A stretch of DNA of 17,689 bases from Oscillospiraceae bacterium (GTDB taxonomy: Bacteria > Bacillota > Clostridia > Oscillospirales > Ruminococcaceae). Made by a program: the position numbers and the translations under genes. Below are positions 8,023 to 14,415 of the stretch, one piece after another. Every line of letters begins with the position of its first letter. Position 1 is the first letter of the stretch. Under the pieces are notes generated by a model that worked only from the letters and a program-made list of their open reading frames with translations, had not been told where the DNA came from and made no database searches. The stretch lies in NCBI GenBank assembly GCA_900768705.1, contig CAAGEB010000027.1, positions 1 to 17,689 of the forward strand. The letters are read 5' to 3'.

Positions 8023-8892
8023 TTATCTGTTAAAAAGAGACGCAATCATAGTTCCGGAAGCGTGTTCCCAGATACCGCCGAAAACACACAGAATTCCTAT
8101 GATAAGCGTATATACGCCGAATATTTTGAAACGATCCTTGTCAAGCAGCCATTTCACCAGCTTTATTGCCAGAAATCCCACGGCTGCGGCAATTACAAAG
8201 CCTATACCCAGAGCAATCCAGTCCGCATCCATATCCGTGTGGATTGCTTCTCCTATCTCCATCACGCTGCCGCCGAGAATTGCAGGAATTCCCAGCACGA
8301 AGGCAAAGGATACCGCAGTGTTCTTATCCAGTCCGCAGAACAATCCTGCGGCAGTGGTGGAACCGGAGCGGGACACTCCCGGAAACAAAGCCACGCACTG
8401 GAATAAACCAACGCAGACTGCGTCCTTTATTTTCATCTGTTCACCTGTTTTTGTTCCGTGGCATTTATCGGACAAAAACAGCAGCACCGCAGTGAAAAGG
8501 AACGCAATTCCCTCAAAGATAATATCCCCGTCTCCCTGACGGGCAGTAAAGAAATCCTTGAAAAGATAGACGGGAACGAGAATCAGCGTGGCTATAATCA
8601 CCATAAACATCATACGGCGATCCGAATTCATATTCTTCCAGGAAAACCTGCCCCGGAAAATATCCGCAATAGTCAGGAAAAATTCCTTAATCATTCCCCA
8701 GACTATTTTACGGAATGCCACCAGAACTGCCGCCAGCGTTCCGAGATGAAGAACTATCGACAGAAGCAGCCCCGCTTCCCCGTCAACTCCGGTCAGGTGC
8801 TGAATAACCGAAAGATGTCCCGAGCTGGACACCGGCAGAAATTCGGTCAGACCCTGCACAATCGCTTCAATAATAACTGTTATGTAATCCAT
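8023..8892 (-). CDS. uppP: Undecaprenyl-diphosphatase (UppP/BacA)
   Basis: This 289-residue integral membrane enzyme dephosphorylates undecaprenyl pyrophosphate to regenerate the lipid carrier for peptidoglycan and other wall polymers; its over-supply gives bacitracin tolerance. The first signature QGLTEFLPVSSSGH is at residues 13-26, with E17 and H26, and the second, FPGVSRSGSTTAAG, is at about 169-182. The remainder is a run of hydrophobic segments, and the length is close to the family's usual 265-290. The ATG has AAGGGG about 6 bases upstream. A short hairpin (GCCGCAAATGCGGC, 8912-8925) lies in the 41-bp gap after the preceding small gene, too far from the ribosome site to be clearly regulatory. 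It is part of the tepA-orf-uppP-ftsK operon. Confidence 0.96.
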   Translation of the reverse strand: MDYITVIIEAIVQGLTEFLPVSSSGHLSVIQHLTGVDGEAGLLLSIVLHLGTLAAVLVAFRKIVWGMIKEFFLTIADIFRGRFSWKNMNSDRRMMFMVIIATLILVPVYLFKDFFTARQGDGDIIFEGIAFLFTAVLLFLSDKCHGTKTGEQMKIKDAVCVGLFQCVALFPGVSRSGSTTAAGLFCGLDKNTAVSFAFVLGIPAILGGSVMEIGEAIHTDMDADWIALGIGFVIAAAVGFLAIKLVKWLLDKDRFKIFGVYTLIIGILCVFGGIWEHASGTMIASLFNR

Positions 8893-8933
8893 TTCTATCC
8901 CCTTATGTACAGCCGCAAATGCGGCAAATTTGT

Positions 8934-9083
8934 TCAGTTTCCGTTAAAATGCAATAATTTCATCGGATCGCCCGCAATAATATTAATCAGGCTTTCCTTC
9001 TGCGGGTCGAAAAGTTGTTCCTCCTCGGATGAAGCGGCTCCGTTAATTCCGGAAGAAGAGTACAGGACGGTTCTTTTCTTCAT
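8934..9083 (-). CDS. Small 49-residue protein, translationally coupled to tepA
   Basis: This short gene reads MKKRTVLYSSSGINGAASSE at the start, then an acidic stretch with EEEQLFDPQKESL, and ends INIIAGDPMKLLHFNGN. Its ATG overlaps the tepA stop in a TGATG arrangement, the usual sign of coupled translation, and GGGGTG lies about 6 bases before it. I do not recognise the sequence. In other Firmicutes a small ylzJ-like gene can sit between tepA and spoIIIE. The position is similar, but I see no convincing likeness to YlzJ, so that link is only positional. No signal peptide or membrane segment is visible. The coupling and the in-operon position make it likely to be translated. Confidence 0.6.
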   Translation of the reverse strand: MKKRTVLYSSSGINGAASSEEEQLFDPQKESLINIIAGDPMKLLHFNGN

Positions 9084-9988
9084 CAGCGTTCACCCCGCCA
9101 ATCCACATCATTTTCTCCGACTTCGGAAGCCTTTATATTTCGGAGAGTGTCGGCAGATTTTCTTTTTCTGCCCCGTCTTTTCGGCTCGGTTGCGGGAGTG
9201 GGTTCAGCAGCGGCGGTGACTTTGGAAGCCTTTGTGGGAGCATTTTTTCTTTCCGATGCCAAGCTGCCCGAAGCCTTGCGCTTTACTGTTTTTTCGGCAG
9301 GCTTTTCCGTCCGAGACTCAATCTGCCTGTACAGACAGCCAACCGCATCGGACAAAGATCCGAGATGATCTATAAGCCCTTCCTTTACCGCATCCTTTCC
9401 GTCCAGTACCGAGCCTATATCCAGAACCAGCTCGTCACGCTCCATCATAAGCTCTGTAAACCGTTCCGGGGACATTCTGCTGTTTTCTGTAACAAAGTTG
9501 GTAATTCTCTCCTGCATTTTTTCAAAGTAATGCATAGTCTGCGGCACCCCAAGCATCATACCGTTCATACGGACAGGATGAATCGTCATAGTAGCCGAAG
9601 GAACGATAAAGCTCTCCCTTGCGGAAACCGCCAGCGGAACACCGATAGAGTGTCCGCCGCCGAGAACTATGGAAACCGTAGGCTTTGACATTCCCGCAAT
9701 AAGCTCGGCAATTGCAAGACCCGCTTCCACATCTCCTCCCACCGTGTTCAGCACAATCAGCAGCCCTTCCACCGAAGCGTCCTGTTCAATGGATACCAAC
9801 GCAGGAATGATATGCTCGTACTTTGTGGTTTTATTCTGCGGCGGGAGAATATAATGCCCCTCAATCTGACCGATTATGGAAAGACAGTGTATGCAGTGGG
9901 GTGCGTTGTTTGCCGCAATTATCCCGGTGTCAATCATCTGACGGTTCTGTTCCTCGGAAAAGGGAGCATTGTTTTCATCTTCGCTCAT
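9083..9988 (-). CDS. tepA: TepA/YmfB-like ClpP-fold serine protease
   Basis: The 301-residue product belongs to the ClpP/crotonase-fold serine proteases, of which B. subtilis TepA (YmfB), encoded next to spoIIIE, is the model; it is linked to protein export. The core (about 30-215) contains LLIVLNTVGGDVEAG (76-90), the nucleophile S114 in GGGHSIG and the probable catalytic H137 in TIHPVR. A Lys/Arg/Ala-rich tail (about 225-301) with KRRGRKRK is longer and more basic than the protease core needs. I chose the ATG at 9988 because GAGGTG lies 6 bases before it; an ORF start 45 bases upstream (MRCCHS...) has no ribosome site. It heads the operon with the 49-residue gene, uppP and ftsK. Repeat copy B ends 32 bases upstream of its start. 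Confidence 0.88.
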   Translation of the reverse strand: MSEDENNAPFSEEQNRQMIDTGIIAANNAPHCIHCLSIIGQIEGHYILPPQNKTTKYEHIIPALVSIEQDASVEGLLIVLNTVGGDVEAGLAIAELIAGMSKPTVSIVLGGGHSIGVPLAVSARESFIVPSATMTIHPVRMNGMMLGVPQTMHYFEKMQERITNFVTENSRMSPERFTELMMERDELVLDIGSVLDGKDAVKEGLIDHLGSLSDAVGCLYRQIESRTEKPAEKTVKRKASGSLASERKNAPTKASKVTAAAEPTPATEPKRRGRKRKSADTLRNIKASEVGENDVDWRGER

Positions 9989-10020
9989 TAAATTCACCTC
10001 TTGCAATAATTTTATACTAT

Positions 10021-10192
10021 GGCAGCACCGCATAATTATTGTCGTTCGATTGCGCAGACAGATTTTTCGTAAGATTGTACAAATTTGACGCAGGCGGGTT
10101 GTCGCCCGTCAAGGAAAATTTGTGCAAGATGACGGAAAATATGCAAGCAAGCGAATGACAAAGGCGTTATCCGTTAATTGTGCGGTGTTGCC
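10021..10192. repeat. Interspersed structured repeat, copy B (complete, MITE-like)
   Basis: The 172-bp unit begins GGCAGCACCGCATAATTA and ends TAATTGTGCGGTGTTGCC, giving imperfect terminal inverted repeats of about 18 bp. Internal blocks are shared with copy C read on the opposite strand: AATTTGACGCAGGCGGG, GTCAAGGAAAATTT and AATATGCAAGCAAGCG. It carries no coding capacity. Flanks are ...TACTAT and ATATAT..., so only a 2-3 bp AT-rich target duplication is possible. It occupies most of the divergent tepA/sipL intergenic region. Confidence 0.75.
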
Positions 10193-10313
10193 ATATATTA
10201 TTGCAGTGAAAAGGCGGAATATTCGTCCGGAGAAGCGGAGTACGCAAACTTATACTTATTATAACACATTTCTGTTGAAATTTCAAGTAAGTAAAACAAA
10301 AATGTCCAAACTA

Positions 10314-10342
10314 TCATATATAGGCAGATACAAGCATATACT
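10314..10342 (+). promoter_or_regulatory. Candidate sigma-E promoter of sipL-spoIVA
   Basis: TCATATA (10314-10320) and CATATACT (10335-10342) are separated by 14 bases. These closely match the B. subtilis sigma-E consensus (kmATATT, then CATACAnT). The site is about 37 bases upstream of the sipL ATG. Sigma-E control of spoIVA and its partner is established in spore formers. The rest of 10193-10378 is AT-rich and shows nothing else I can name. Confidence 0.6.
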
Positions 10343-10378
10343 GCCATTGAAAAAACATTTCCCGAAGGAGGATAATAT

Positions 10379-11980
10379 ATGGAAGAAAAAGCTATCAGCG
10401 GAAAATCCGCCGTTTATATGGATGAAACGGTGTTTGACGGGCAAAGCGAACAGGGAGTGGAGCTGGATTATGTCCTGCCGGATTATTACCCCGACATTTT
10501 CAAAATTCTCAGCTGCACCCTGACGCCGAGAATCGTCTCCTGCAATGTATCAGGCGACCTGAAGCTGAATCTGGAGGCTATCGTGTACATAAAGGCTCTG
10601 TATCTTACCGATAACAGCAGCGATGTTCACTGCATTGATCAGCGATACACCTACTCCAAGCTTATTGATATAGGAAAGAACCTGTCGGATGTCACCGTTG
10701 ACAGCTCCGCACTGAGACTGAATATTATTCCGAAATCCGATTACTGCAACTGCCGTGCCGTCAGTCCGAGAAGACTGGATATCCGAGGAGCGGTAAGCTG
10801 CGGAATAAGGGCGGCGGCTCCCGTTCATCACGACTTGTTCAGCGTATGCTCCTCTGCCGAAAGCACCGAGCCTTCCACCGTTCACCCACTTGAAGTAAGA
10901 ACGCAGGAAATTTCCTGCTGCGGCAAAACCCTGTCCGCCGAAAAGCAGCTGACTGTCCGTGAAGAAATTGATACAGGTGCTGCGGGAATCGGTTTTATTC
11001 TTGAAAGCAATGCCATTCCCCGAGTTACAGATTTGAGGATAGTTGCCGACAAGGCGGTTCTCAAGGGAACAATAACCGTAACCGCACTGTACGGTCTTCC
11101 CGGAGAGAACGGCAGCGGCTGTGGGAAAACCGAGAAAATGACGGCAGATATTCCAATCAGTGCTATTCTTGATATTGAGGGAATTTCCGACAACTATCTT
11201 ACAATGCCCGGAATTACGATAATGAACATTGAGCTTTTGCCAAGAACAGACAGCGGAATGATTTCTGCGGAGCTTTCGGTAAACTGCACCCTCAGAGCGG
11301 TCAGTCGGGAAACAGTCTGCATTGCTTCCGACGCTTATTCCGTTGACTATGAAACCGACATTACCTCCTCACGGCTCAGAGTATGCACAGAACCGAGAAC
11401 TCTTTCCCGCACCCTTTCCGTAAAATCCGCTCTGGCGTACAATGACGGTGAAATTCATTCGGTATGGGATTGCTGCGGAGAAATTAAAAACCCGGTCTGC
11501 CGCCCGAATACGGAAGGAGCTTTGGTTCTTACCGGAACGCTTTGCCTTTCGGCTTACGGAACAAACAGCGAGGATATTCCCTTTTATATTGAAAAGCAGG
11601 AGCCTTTGGAGCAGATTATTGAAGCGGATAACATAACTCCCGATTCATTTGCCGATTTCACCGCCGCAGTTACGGATACAGGCTTTTCCATACAGGGTTC
11701 GGAGGGCATTGACATCACCGTGACCATAGAATTCAACGGGGTTGTTGAAAATATTCTGCCTATTGAAGCAATCACATCCGTAAAACTGCTGGAAGATAAG
11801 CCCAAGAAAAAAAATACGGACTATGCTCTGCGAATATGCTACACGGGAGAGAATGAAGCCGCAGGTGTGTGGGATATTGCAAAACGATACAACACCACAG
11901 TCAAGGCGCTTATGGAAGATAACGGCATCGAGGACAGCTCTCAGCCTCTTTCGGGTATGATTATTATTCCCACAGTTTAA
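10379..11980 (+). CDS. sipL: SipL-like spore morphogenesis protein (SPOCS/DUF3794 repeats plus LysM)
   Basis: The 533-residue product resembles C. difficile SipL, the functional counterpart of SpoVID that binds SpoIVA and is needed for coat attachment to the forespore. It has repeated SPOCS/DUF3794-type segments: about 1-110 (with LDYVLPDYYPDIFKIL), about 180-260 and about 320-430. A C-terminal LysM domain (about 484-532) has VWDIAKRYNTTVKALMEDN and ends in the typical GMIIIPTV. The length is close to that of SipL (just over 500 residues). The ATG has GGAGG 7 bases upstream. spoIVA starts 15 bases after its stop, and the sigma-E-like promoter lies just upstream, so both partners are probably made together in the mother cell. 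Evidence for SipL over another SPOCS-LysM protein is the domain order and the spoIVA neighbour. Confidence 0.85.
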   Translation: MEEKAISGKSAVYMDETVFDGQSEQGVELDYVLPDYYPDIFKILSCTLTPRIVSCNVSGDLKLNLEAIVYIKALYLTDNSSDVHCIDQRYTYSKLIDIGKNLSDVTVDSSALRLNIIPKSDYCNCRAVSPRRLDIRGAVSCGIRAAAPVHHDLFSVCSSAESTEPSTVHPLEVRTQEISCCGKTLSAEKQLTVREEIDTGAAGIGFILESNAIPRVTDLRIVADKAVLKGTITVTALYGLPGENGSGCGKTEKMTADIPISAILDIEGISDNYLTMPGITIMNIELLPRTDSGMISAELSVNCTLRAVSRETVCIASDAYSVDYETDITSSRLRVCTEPRTLSRTLSVKSALAYNDGEIHSVWDCCGEIKNPVCRPNTEGALVLTGTLCLSAYGTNSEDIPFYIEKQEPLEQIIEADNITPDSFADFTAAVTDTGFSIQGSEGIDITVTIEFNGVVENILPIEAITSVKLLEDKPKKKNTDYALRICYTGENEAAGVWDIAKRYNTTVKALMEDNGIEDSSQPLSGMIIIPTV

Positions 11981-11995
11981 AGGAGTGTGAAATAT

Positions 11996-13489
11996 ATGAA
12001 CCATTCAATTTATTCGGATATTGCAAAACGCACAGGCGGAAATATTTACCTCGGAGTAGTAGGACCCGTCCGTTCGGGAAAATCCACATTCATCAGCAGA
12101 TTTATGAACAGTCTGGTTATCCCGAATATCGAGGATGAATACCGCCGTGAGCGTGCCAATGACGAGCTTCCCCAATCCGCCGCAGGAAAAACCATTATGA
12201 CCACCGAGCCGAAATTTGTTCCGGAGGAAGCGGTTTCCGTGGAAATTGACGGCGTAAAAATGAATGTAAGGCTTATCGACTGCGTGGGATATATAGTCCC
12301 CAGTGCCATAGGCTACATAGAAAACGCTCTTTCCGGTGATGGCGAAAAGTCTCCCAGAATGGTAATGACCCCCTGGTTCGACGAGGAAATACCGTTCAAT
12401 ATGGCTGCGGAAGTAGGCACACGAAAGGTTATCACCGACCACTCCACCATCGGAATAGTTGTCACCACCGACGGCAGTATTACGGATATTCCCCGGGAAG
12501 AATATCAGGCAGCCGAAGAACGGATAATCGCAGACCTGAATGAAATCAACAAGCCCTTTGTGGTGCTGCTTAACTGTCAAAACCCCCAAAGCAGTGAAAG
12601 CCGCAGTCTGGCTTCCCGTCTTTCGGAAAAATACGGCACAGATGTTATTCCCGTAAACTGCGTTGATCTTGACGAAGATAAAATCCGTGAAATTCTCGGA
12701 GCGGTGCTTTTGAAATTCCCGGTTCGGGAAGTCAGAATCAGAATGCCTAAGTGGGTTTCGGCACTGGAAAGCGGACATCACCTGAAGCAGGAGCTTTTCT
12801 CCTGTATCAAATCCGCCGCAGCGGAAATTCACGGTATCAACGACATTAAGAAAGCTACAGAAATGATTGGCGGCTGCGAATATGTAAAACGGGCTTTCGC
12901 AGACGAAACCGATCTGGGTACAGGCTCCGGAACAATAGACATTACGCTGAAAGACGAGCTTTTTTATCAAATACTCGGAGAAGCTACCGGACTTCCTTTG
13001 CAGAATGAAAACGACCTTATGCCCTGTATGATAGAGCTGGCGGAAATAAAGCGGAAATACGAGAGGGTTAAAAACGCTCTGGACGAAGTGGAAGCCACAG
13101 GCTATGGAATAGTTCTCCCCCAGCCCGATGAAATGACGCTGGAAGAGCCGGAAATTGTCAAGCAGGGCGGAAAATACGGCGTTCGCCTGAAAGCCTCTGC
13201 TCCGTCTATCCACATGATGTCGGCAAGAATTACCACGGAAATCAATCCGATAGTGGGCAGCGAAAGGCAGTCGGAGGAGCTTATCACATATCTGCTTAAC
13301 GACTTCGAGGATAATCCCACGAAAATCTGGGAAAGCAATATTTTCGGAAAATCCCTTTCCGACTTGGTAAACGAGGGACTTCACACCAAACTGTCCCGTA
13401 TGCCTCCGGACGCTCGTGTAAAGCTTCAGGAAACCATTGAGCGGATAATCAACGAGGGCTGTGGCGGACTTATCTGCATTATTCTGTAA
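11996..13489 (+). CDS. spoIVA: Spore coat morphogenetic ATPase SpoIVA
   Basis: The 497-residue product is the ATPase that polymerises on the outer forespore membrane to form the basement layer of the spore coat. The Walker A motif GPVRSGKST is at residues 23-31 with K29, matching K30 of B. subtilis SpoIVA. T69 and T70 correspond to its sensor threonines, and LIDCVGYIVPSA is the Walker B/switch region. The C-terminus GCGGLICIIL fits the conserved membrane-contacting end, and the total length is typical (492 in B. subtilis). The ATG at 11996 has AGGAG 10 bases upstream; the in-frame GTG at 11987 would start only one base after that ribosome site, so I rejected it. It shares a transcript with sipL and is followed by a strong terminator. 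Confidence 0.97.
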   Translation: MNHSIYSDIAKRTGGNIYLGVVGPVRSGKSTFISRFMNSLVIPNIEDEYRRERANDELPQSAAGKTIMTTEPKFVPEEAVSVEIDGVKMNVRLIDCVGYIVPSAIGYIENALSGDGEKSPRMVMTPWFDEEIPFNMAAEVGTRKVITDHSTIGIVVTTDGSITDIPREEYQAAEERIIADLNEINKPFVVLLNCQNPQSSESRSLASRLSEKYGTDVIPVNCVDLDEDKIREILGAVLLKFPVREVRIRMPKWVSALESGHHLKQELFSCIKSAAAEIHGINDIKKATEMIGGCEYVKRAFADETDLGTGSGTIDITLKDELFYQILGEATGLPLQNENDLMPCMIELAEIKRKYERVKNALDEVEATGYGIVLPQPDEMTLEEPEIVKQGGKYGVRLKASAPSIHMMSARITTEINPIVGSERQSEELITYLLNDFEDNPTKIWESNIFGKSLSDLVNEGLHTKLSRMPPDARVKLQETIERIINEGCGGLICIIL

Positions 13490-13498
13490 ATAATCGGC

Positions 13499-13528
13499 GG
13501 GGAGTGCTGTTTAAATCACTCCCCTTTT
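13499..13528 (+). terminator. Rho-independent terminator of sipL-spoIVA
   Basis: GGGGAGTG (13499-13506) and CACTCCCC (13517-13524) form a perfect 8-bp stem with a 10-base loop, followed by TTTTGATTTT. It begins 10 bases after the spoIVA stop codon. Confidence 0.9.
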
Positions 13529-13557
13529 GATTTTCAAAAAGTAATGCGAAAAACCTC

Positions 13558-13586
13558 TTGACAAAACTTTGTATTTGTGTTAAAAT
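13558..13586 (+). promoter_or_regulatory. Sigma-A-type promoter of tRNA-Thr
   Basis: TTGACA (13558-13563), a 17-base spacer, then TAAAAT (13581-13586), placed 15 bases upstream of the tRNA 5' end. Confidence 0.8.
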
Positions 13587-13601
13587 AATAAAGTCGGTTT
13601 T

Positions 13602-13677
13602 GCTGGTGTAGCTCAGTCGGTAGAGCAGCGCATTCGTAATGCGCAGGTCGGGGGTTCGAGTCCGTTCACCAGCTCCA
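13602..13677 (+). tRNA. tRNA-Thr, anticodon CGT
   Basis: The 76-base cloverleaf has acceptor arms GCTGGTG and CACCAGC, a normal D arm (GCTC/GAGC) and anticodon stem GCGCA/TGCGC. The loop TTCGTAA puts CGT at 13635-13637 (reads ACG). The T loop is TTCGAGT, the discriminator is T73, and the CCA end is encoded. The T stem is weak: GGGGG faces CCGTT, giving two C pairs, a G-G mismatch at 51-63 and two G-U wobbles. The gene has its own promoter and terminator. Confidence 0.93.
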
Positions 13678-13678
13678 C

Positions 13679-13730
13679 CAGCGTGACGCTGGATCCAATC
13701 CGCCCCTGCTTTGATGTGGGGGCAGTTTTT
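13679..13730 (+). terminator. Hairpin plus terminator cassette 1, after tRNA-Thr
   Basis: A 6-bp hairpin (CCAGCG, loop TGA, CGCTGG; 13679-13693) is followed by CCAATC. A second GC-rich stem follows (GCCCCTGC with GTGGGGGC, loop TTTGAT), then a T run ending at 13730. This terminates the tRNA transcript. It is repeated in altered form about 93 bp downstream. Confidence 0.75.
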
Positions 13731-13770
13731 ATGCCCGGATCAGAAAAATCTTTTTAGTCACATTATCACA

Positions 13771-13825
13771 GCCGAGTGCCTCGGCACCCAATCCGCCCCT
13801 ACTTTGATGTGGGGGCGTTTTTTAA
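13771..13825 (+). terminator. Hairpin plus terminator cassette 2, no obvious gene upstream
   Basis: This has the same layout as cassette 1: a 6-bp hairpin (GCCGAG, loop TGC, CTCGGC; 13771-13785), then CCAATCCG and a stem (CGCCCCTAC with GTGGGGGCG, loop TTTGAT), then a T run. Terminator sequence is nearly identical to cassette 1, whereas the first hairpin has the same shape but different bases. No gene is visible in the 40 bases before it, so it may mark a deleted tRNA or small RNA. Confidence 0.65.
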
Positions 13826-13838
13826 AAAATTGACTTAA

Positions 13839-14041
13839 GGCAACAACGCAAACATCGTGTTTGCGTCCGCTTGCTTGCATATTTTTCGCCATAGCGTTTT
13901 GCGCGAAGCGCATAATGCGTGCACAAAATTTTCCTTGACCGCATTATCCGCCTTCGGTGGAAAAAGCTGCGACAGCCCGCCTGCGTCAAATTCGTATAAT
14001 CTGACGGTGCAATCGCACGACAATAATTATGCGGTGCTGCC
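13839..14041. repeat. Interspersed structured repeat, copy C (complete, inverted relative to B)
   Basis: This 203-bp unit is the reverse orientation of copy B. Its minus strand begins GGCAGCACCGCATAATTA, continues TTGTCGT and CGATTGC like B, and shares AATTTGACGCAGGCGGG, GTCAAGGAAAATTT and AATATGCAAGCAAGCG. The other end, GGCAACAACGCA, carries a 9-bp hairpin (13846-13854 with 13858-13866, loop TCG) like the one in copy A. No coding capacity is seen. Confidence 0.75.
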
Positions 14042-14044
14042 TTT

Positions 14045-14296
14045 ATTATTTTTCTGCATACACTTTTGCAAAATGTTCAAAATGATTTCTGATCTTATCC
14101 AACACCTCTTCTTCTCTCTCCGGTTGTCTGTCATAGGTATGGATAAGAAGAGAAACCGGCGCAGCGAATTCCAACGCTTATAAAGGGACGGATACTTATT
14201 CCCGCTTTCTCTGCAATTAGGTCAACTCCCACACCGTCATAGCCCTTTTCGGAAAACTTAGTTAAGTATCCGGTCTTTGGTCGGTATTTTATCCAT
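14045..14296 (-). pseudogene. Decayed TetR/AcrR-family regulator
   Basis: The minus strand starts MDKIPTKDRILN in one frame and hits TAA. It continues as KFSEKGYDGVGVDLIAEKAGI in a second frame, then KYPSLYKRWNS in the next. Together these are the N-terminal helix-turn-helix of a TetR-type repressor broken by at least two frame changes. The tail reads PEREEEVLDKIRNHFEHFAKVYAEK in yet another frame before TAA. The whole is about 250 bases, where an intact gene needs about 580, so a large internal deletion is also needed. It lies between repeat copy C and the integrative element and cannot make a working protein. The original target is unknown. Confidence 0.7.
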
Positions 14297-14329
14297 AATT
14301 CATATCCCGTAAGGGTCACCATAAGCACA

Positions 14330-14373
14330 GCTCACATTTGGCTTAACAAAGCCTTTTGTGAGCTTTTCTTTTT
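14330..14373 (+). terminator. Long hairpin with T-tract at the integrative element edge
   Basis: An outer stem GCTCACA/TGTGAGC (14330-14336 with 14357-14363) and an inner stem GGCTT/AAGCC (14340-14344 with 14349-14353) are separated by a symmetric TTT/TTT internal loop. TTTTCTTTTT follows on the plus strand. There is no plus-strand gene just upstream, so it may shield the element or the converging int transcript from read-through. Confidence 0.55.
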
Positions 14374-14390
14374 GCCTAGAAACCGCCGAT

Positions 14391-14412
14391 GGGTCTTATT
14401 TGGGTCTTATTT
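14391..14412. repeat. Two tandem 11-bp repeats beside int, possible arm-type integrase sites
   Basis: GGGTCTTATTT occurs twice back to back (14391-14401 and 14402-14412), only 3 bases past the int stop codon. Tn916-type integrases bind short direct repeats near the element ends through their N-terminal domain, so these are candidate arm sites. The assignment is inference from position and length. Confidence 0.5.
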
Positions 14413-14415
14413 TTT

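Noticed and set aside
8912..8925. GCCGCAAATGCGGC as an attenuator or operator of uppP
   Set aside because: It is a short 5-bp hairpin without a T-tract, and its spacing from the ribosome site does not allow sequestration; chance is likely.
9989..10033. Upstream start of tepA adding MRCCHSIKLLQEVNL
   Set aside because: It runs into repeat copy B, has no ribosome site, and the downstream ATG has a good GAGGTG.
11987..11995. GTG at 11987 as the spoIVA start
   Set aside because: It lies one base after the AGGAG ribosome site. The ATG at 11996 has workable spacing and places the Walker lysine one residue off the B. subtilis position.
12005..13384. 459-residue open frame on the minus strand opposite spoIVA
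   Set aside because: It is antisense to a clear, full-length SpoIVA and its translation shows no family-like pattern; it reflects codon bias of the real gene.
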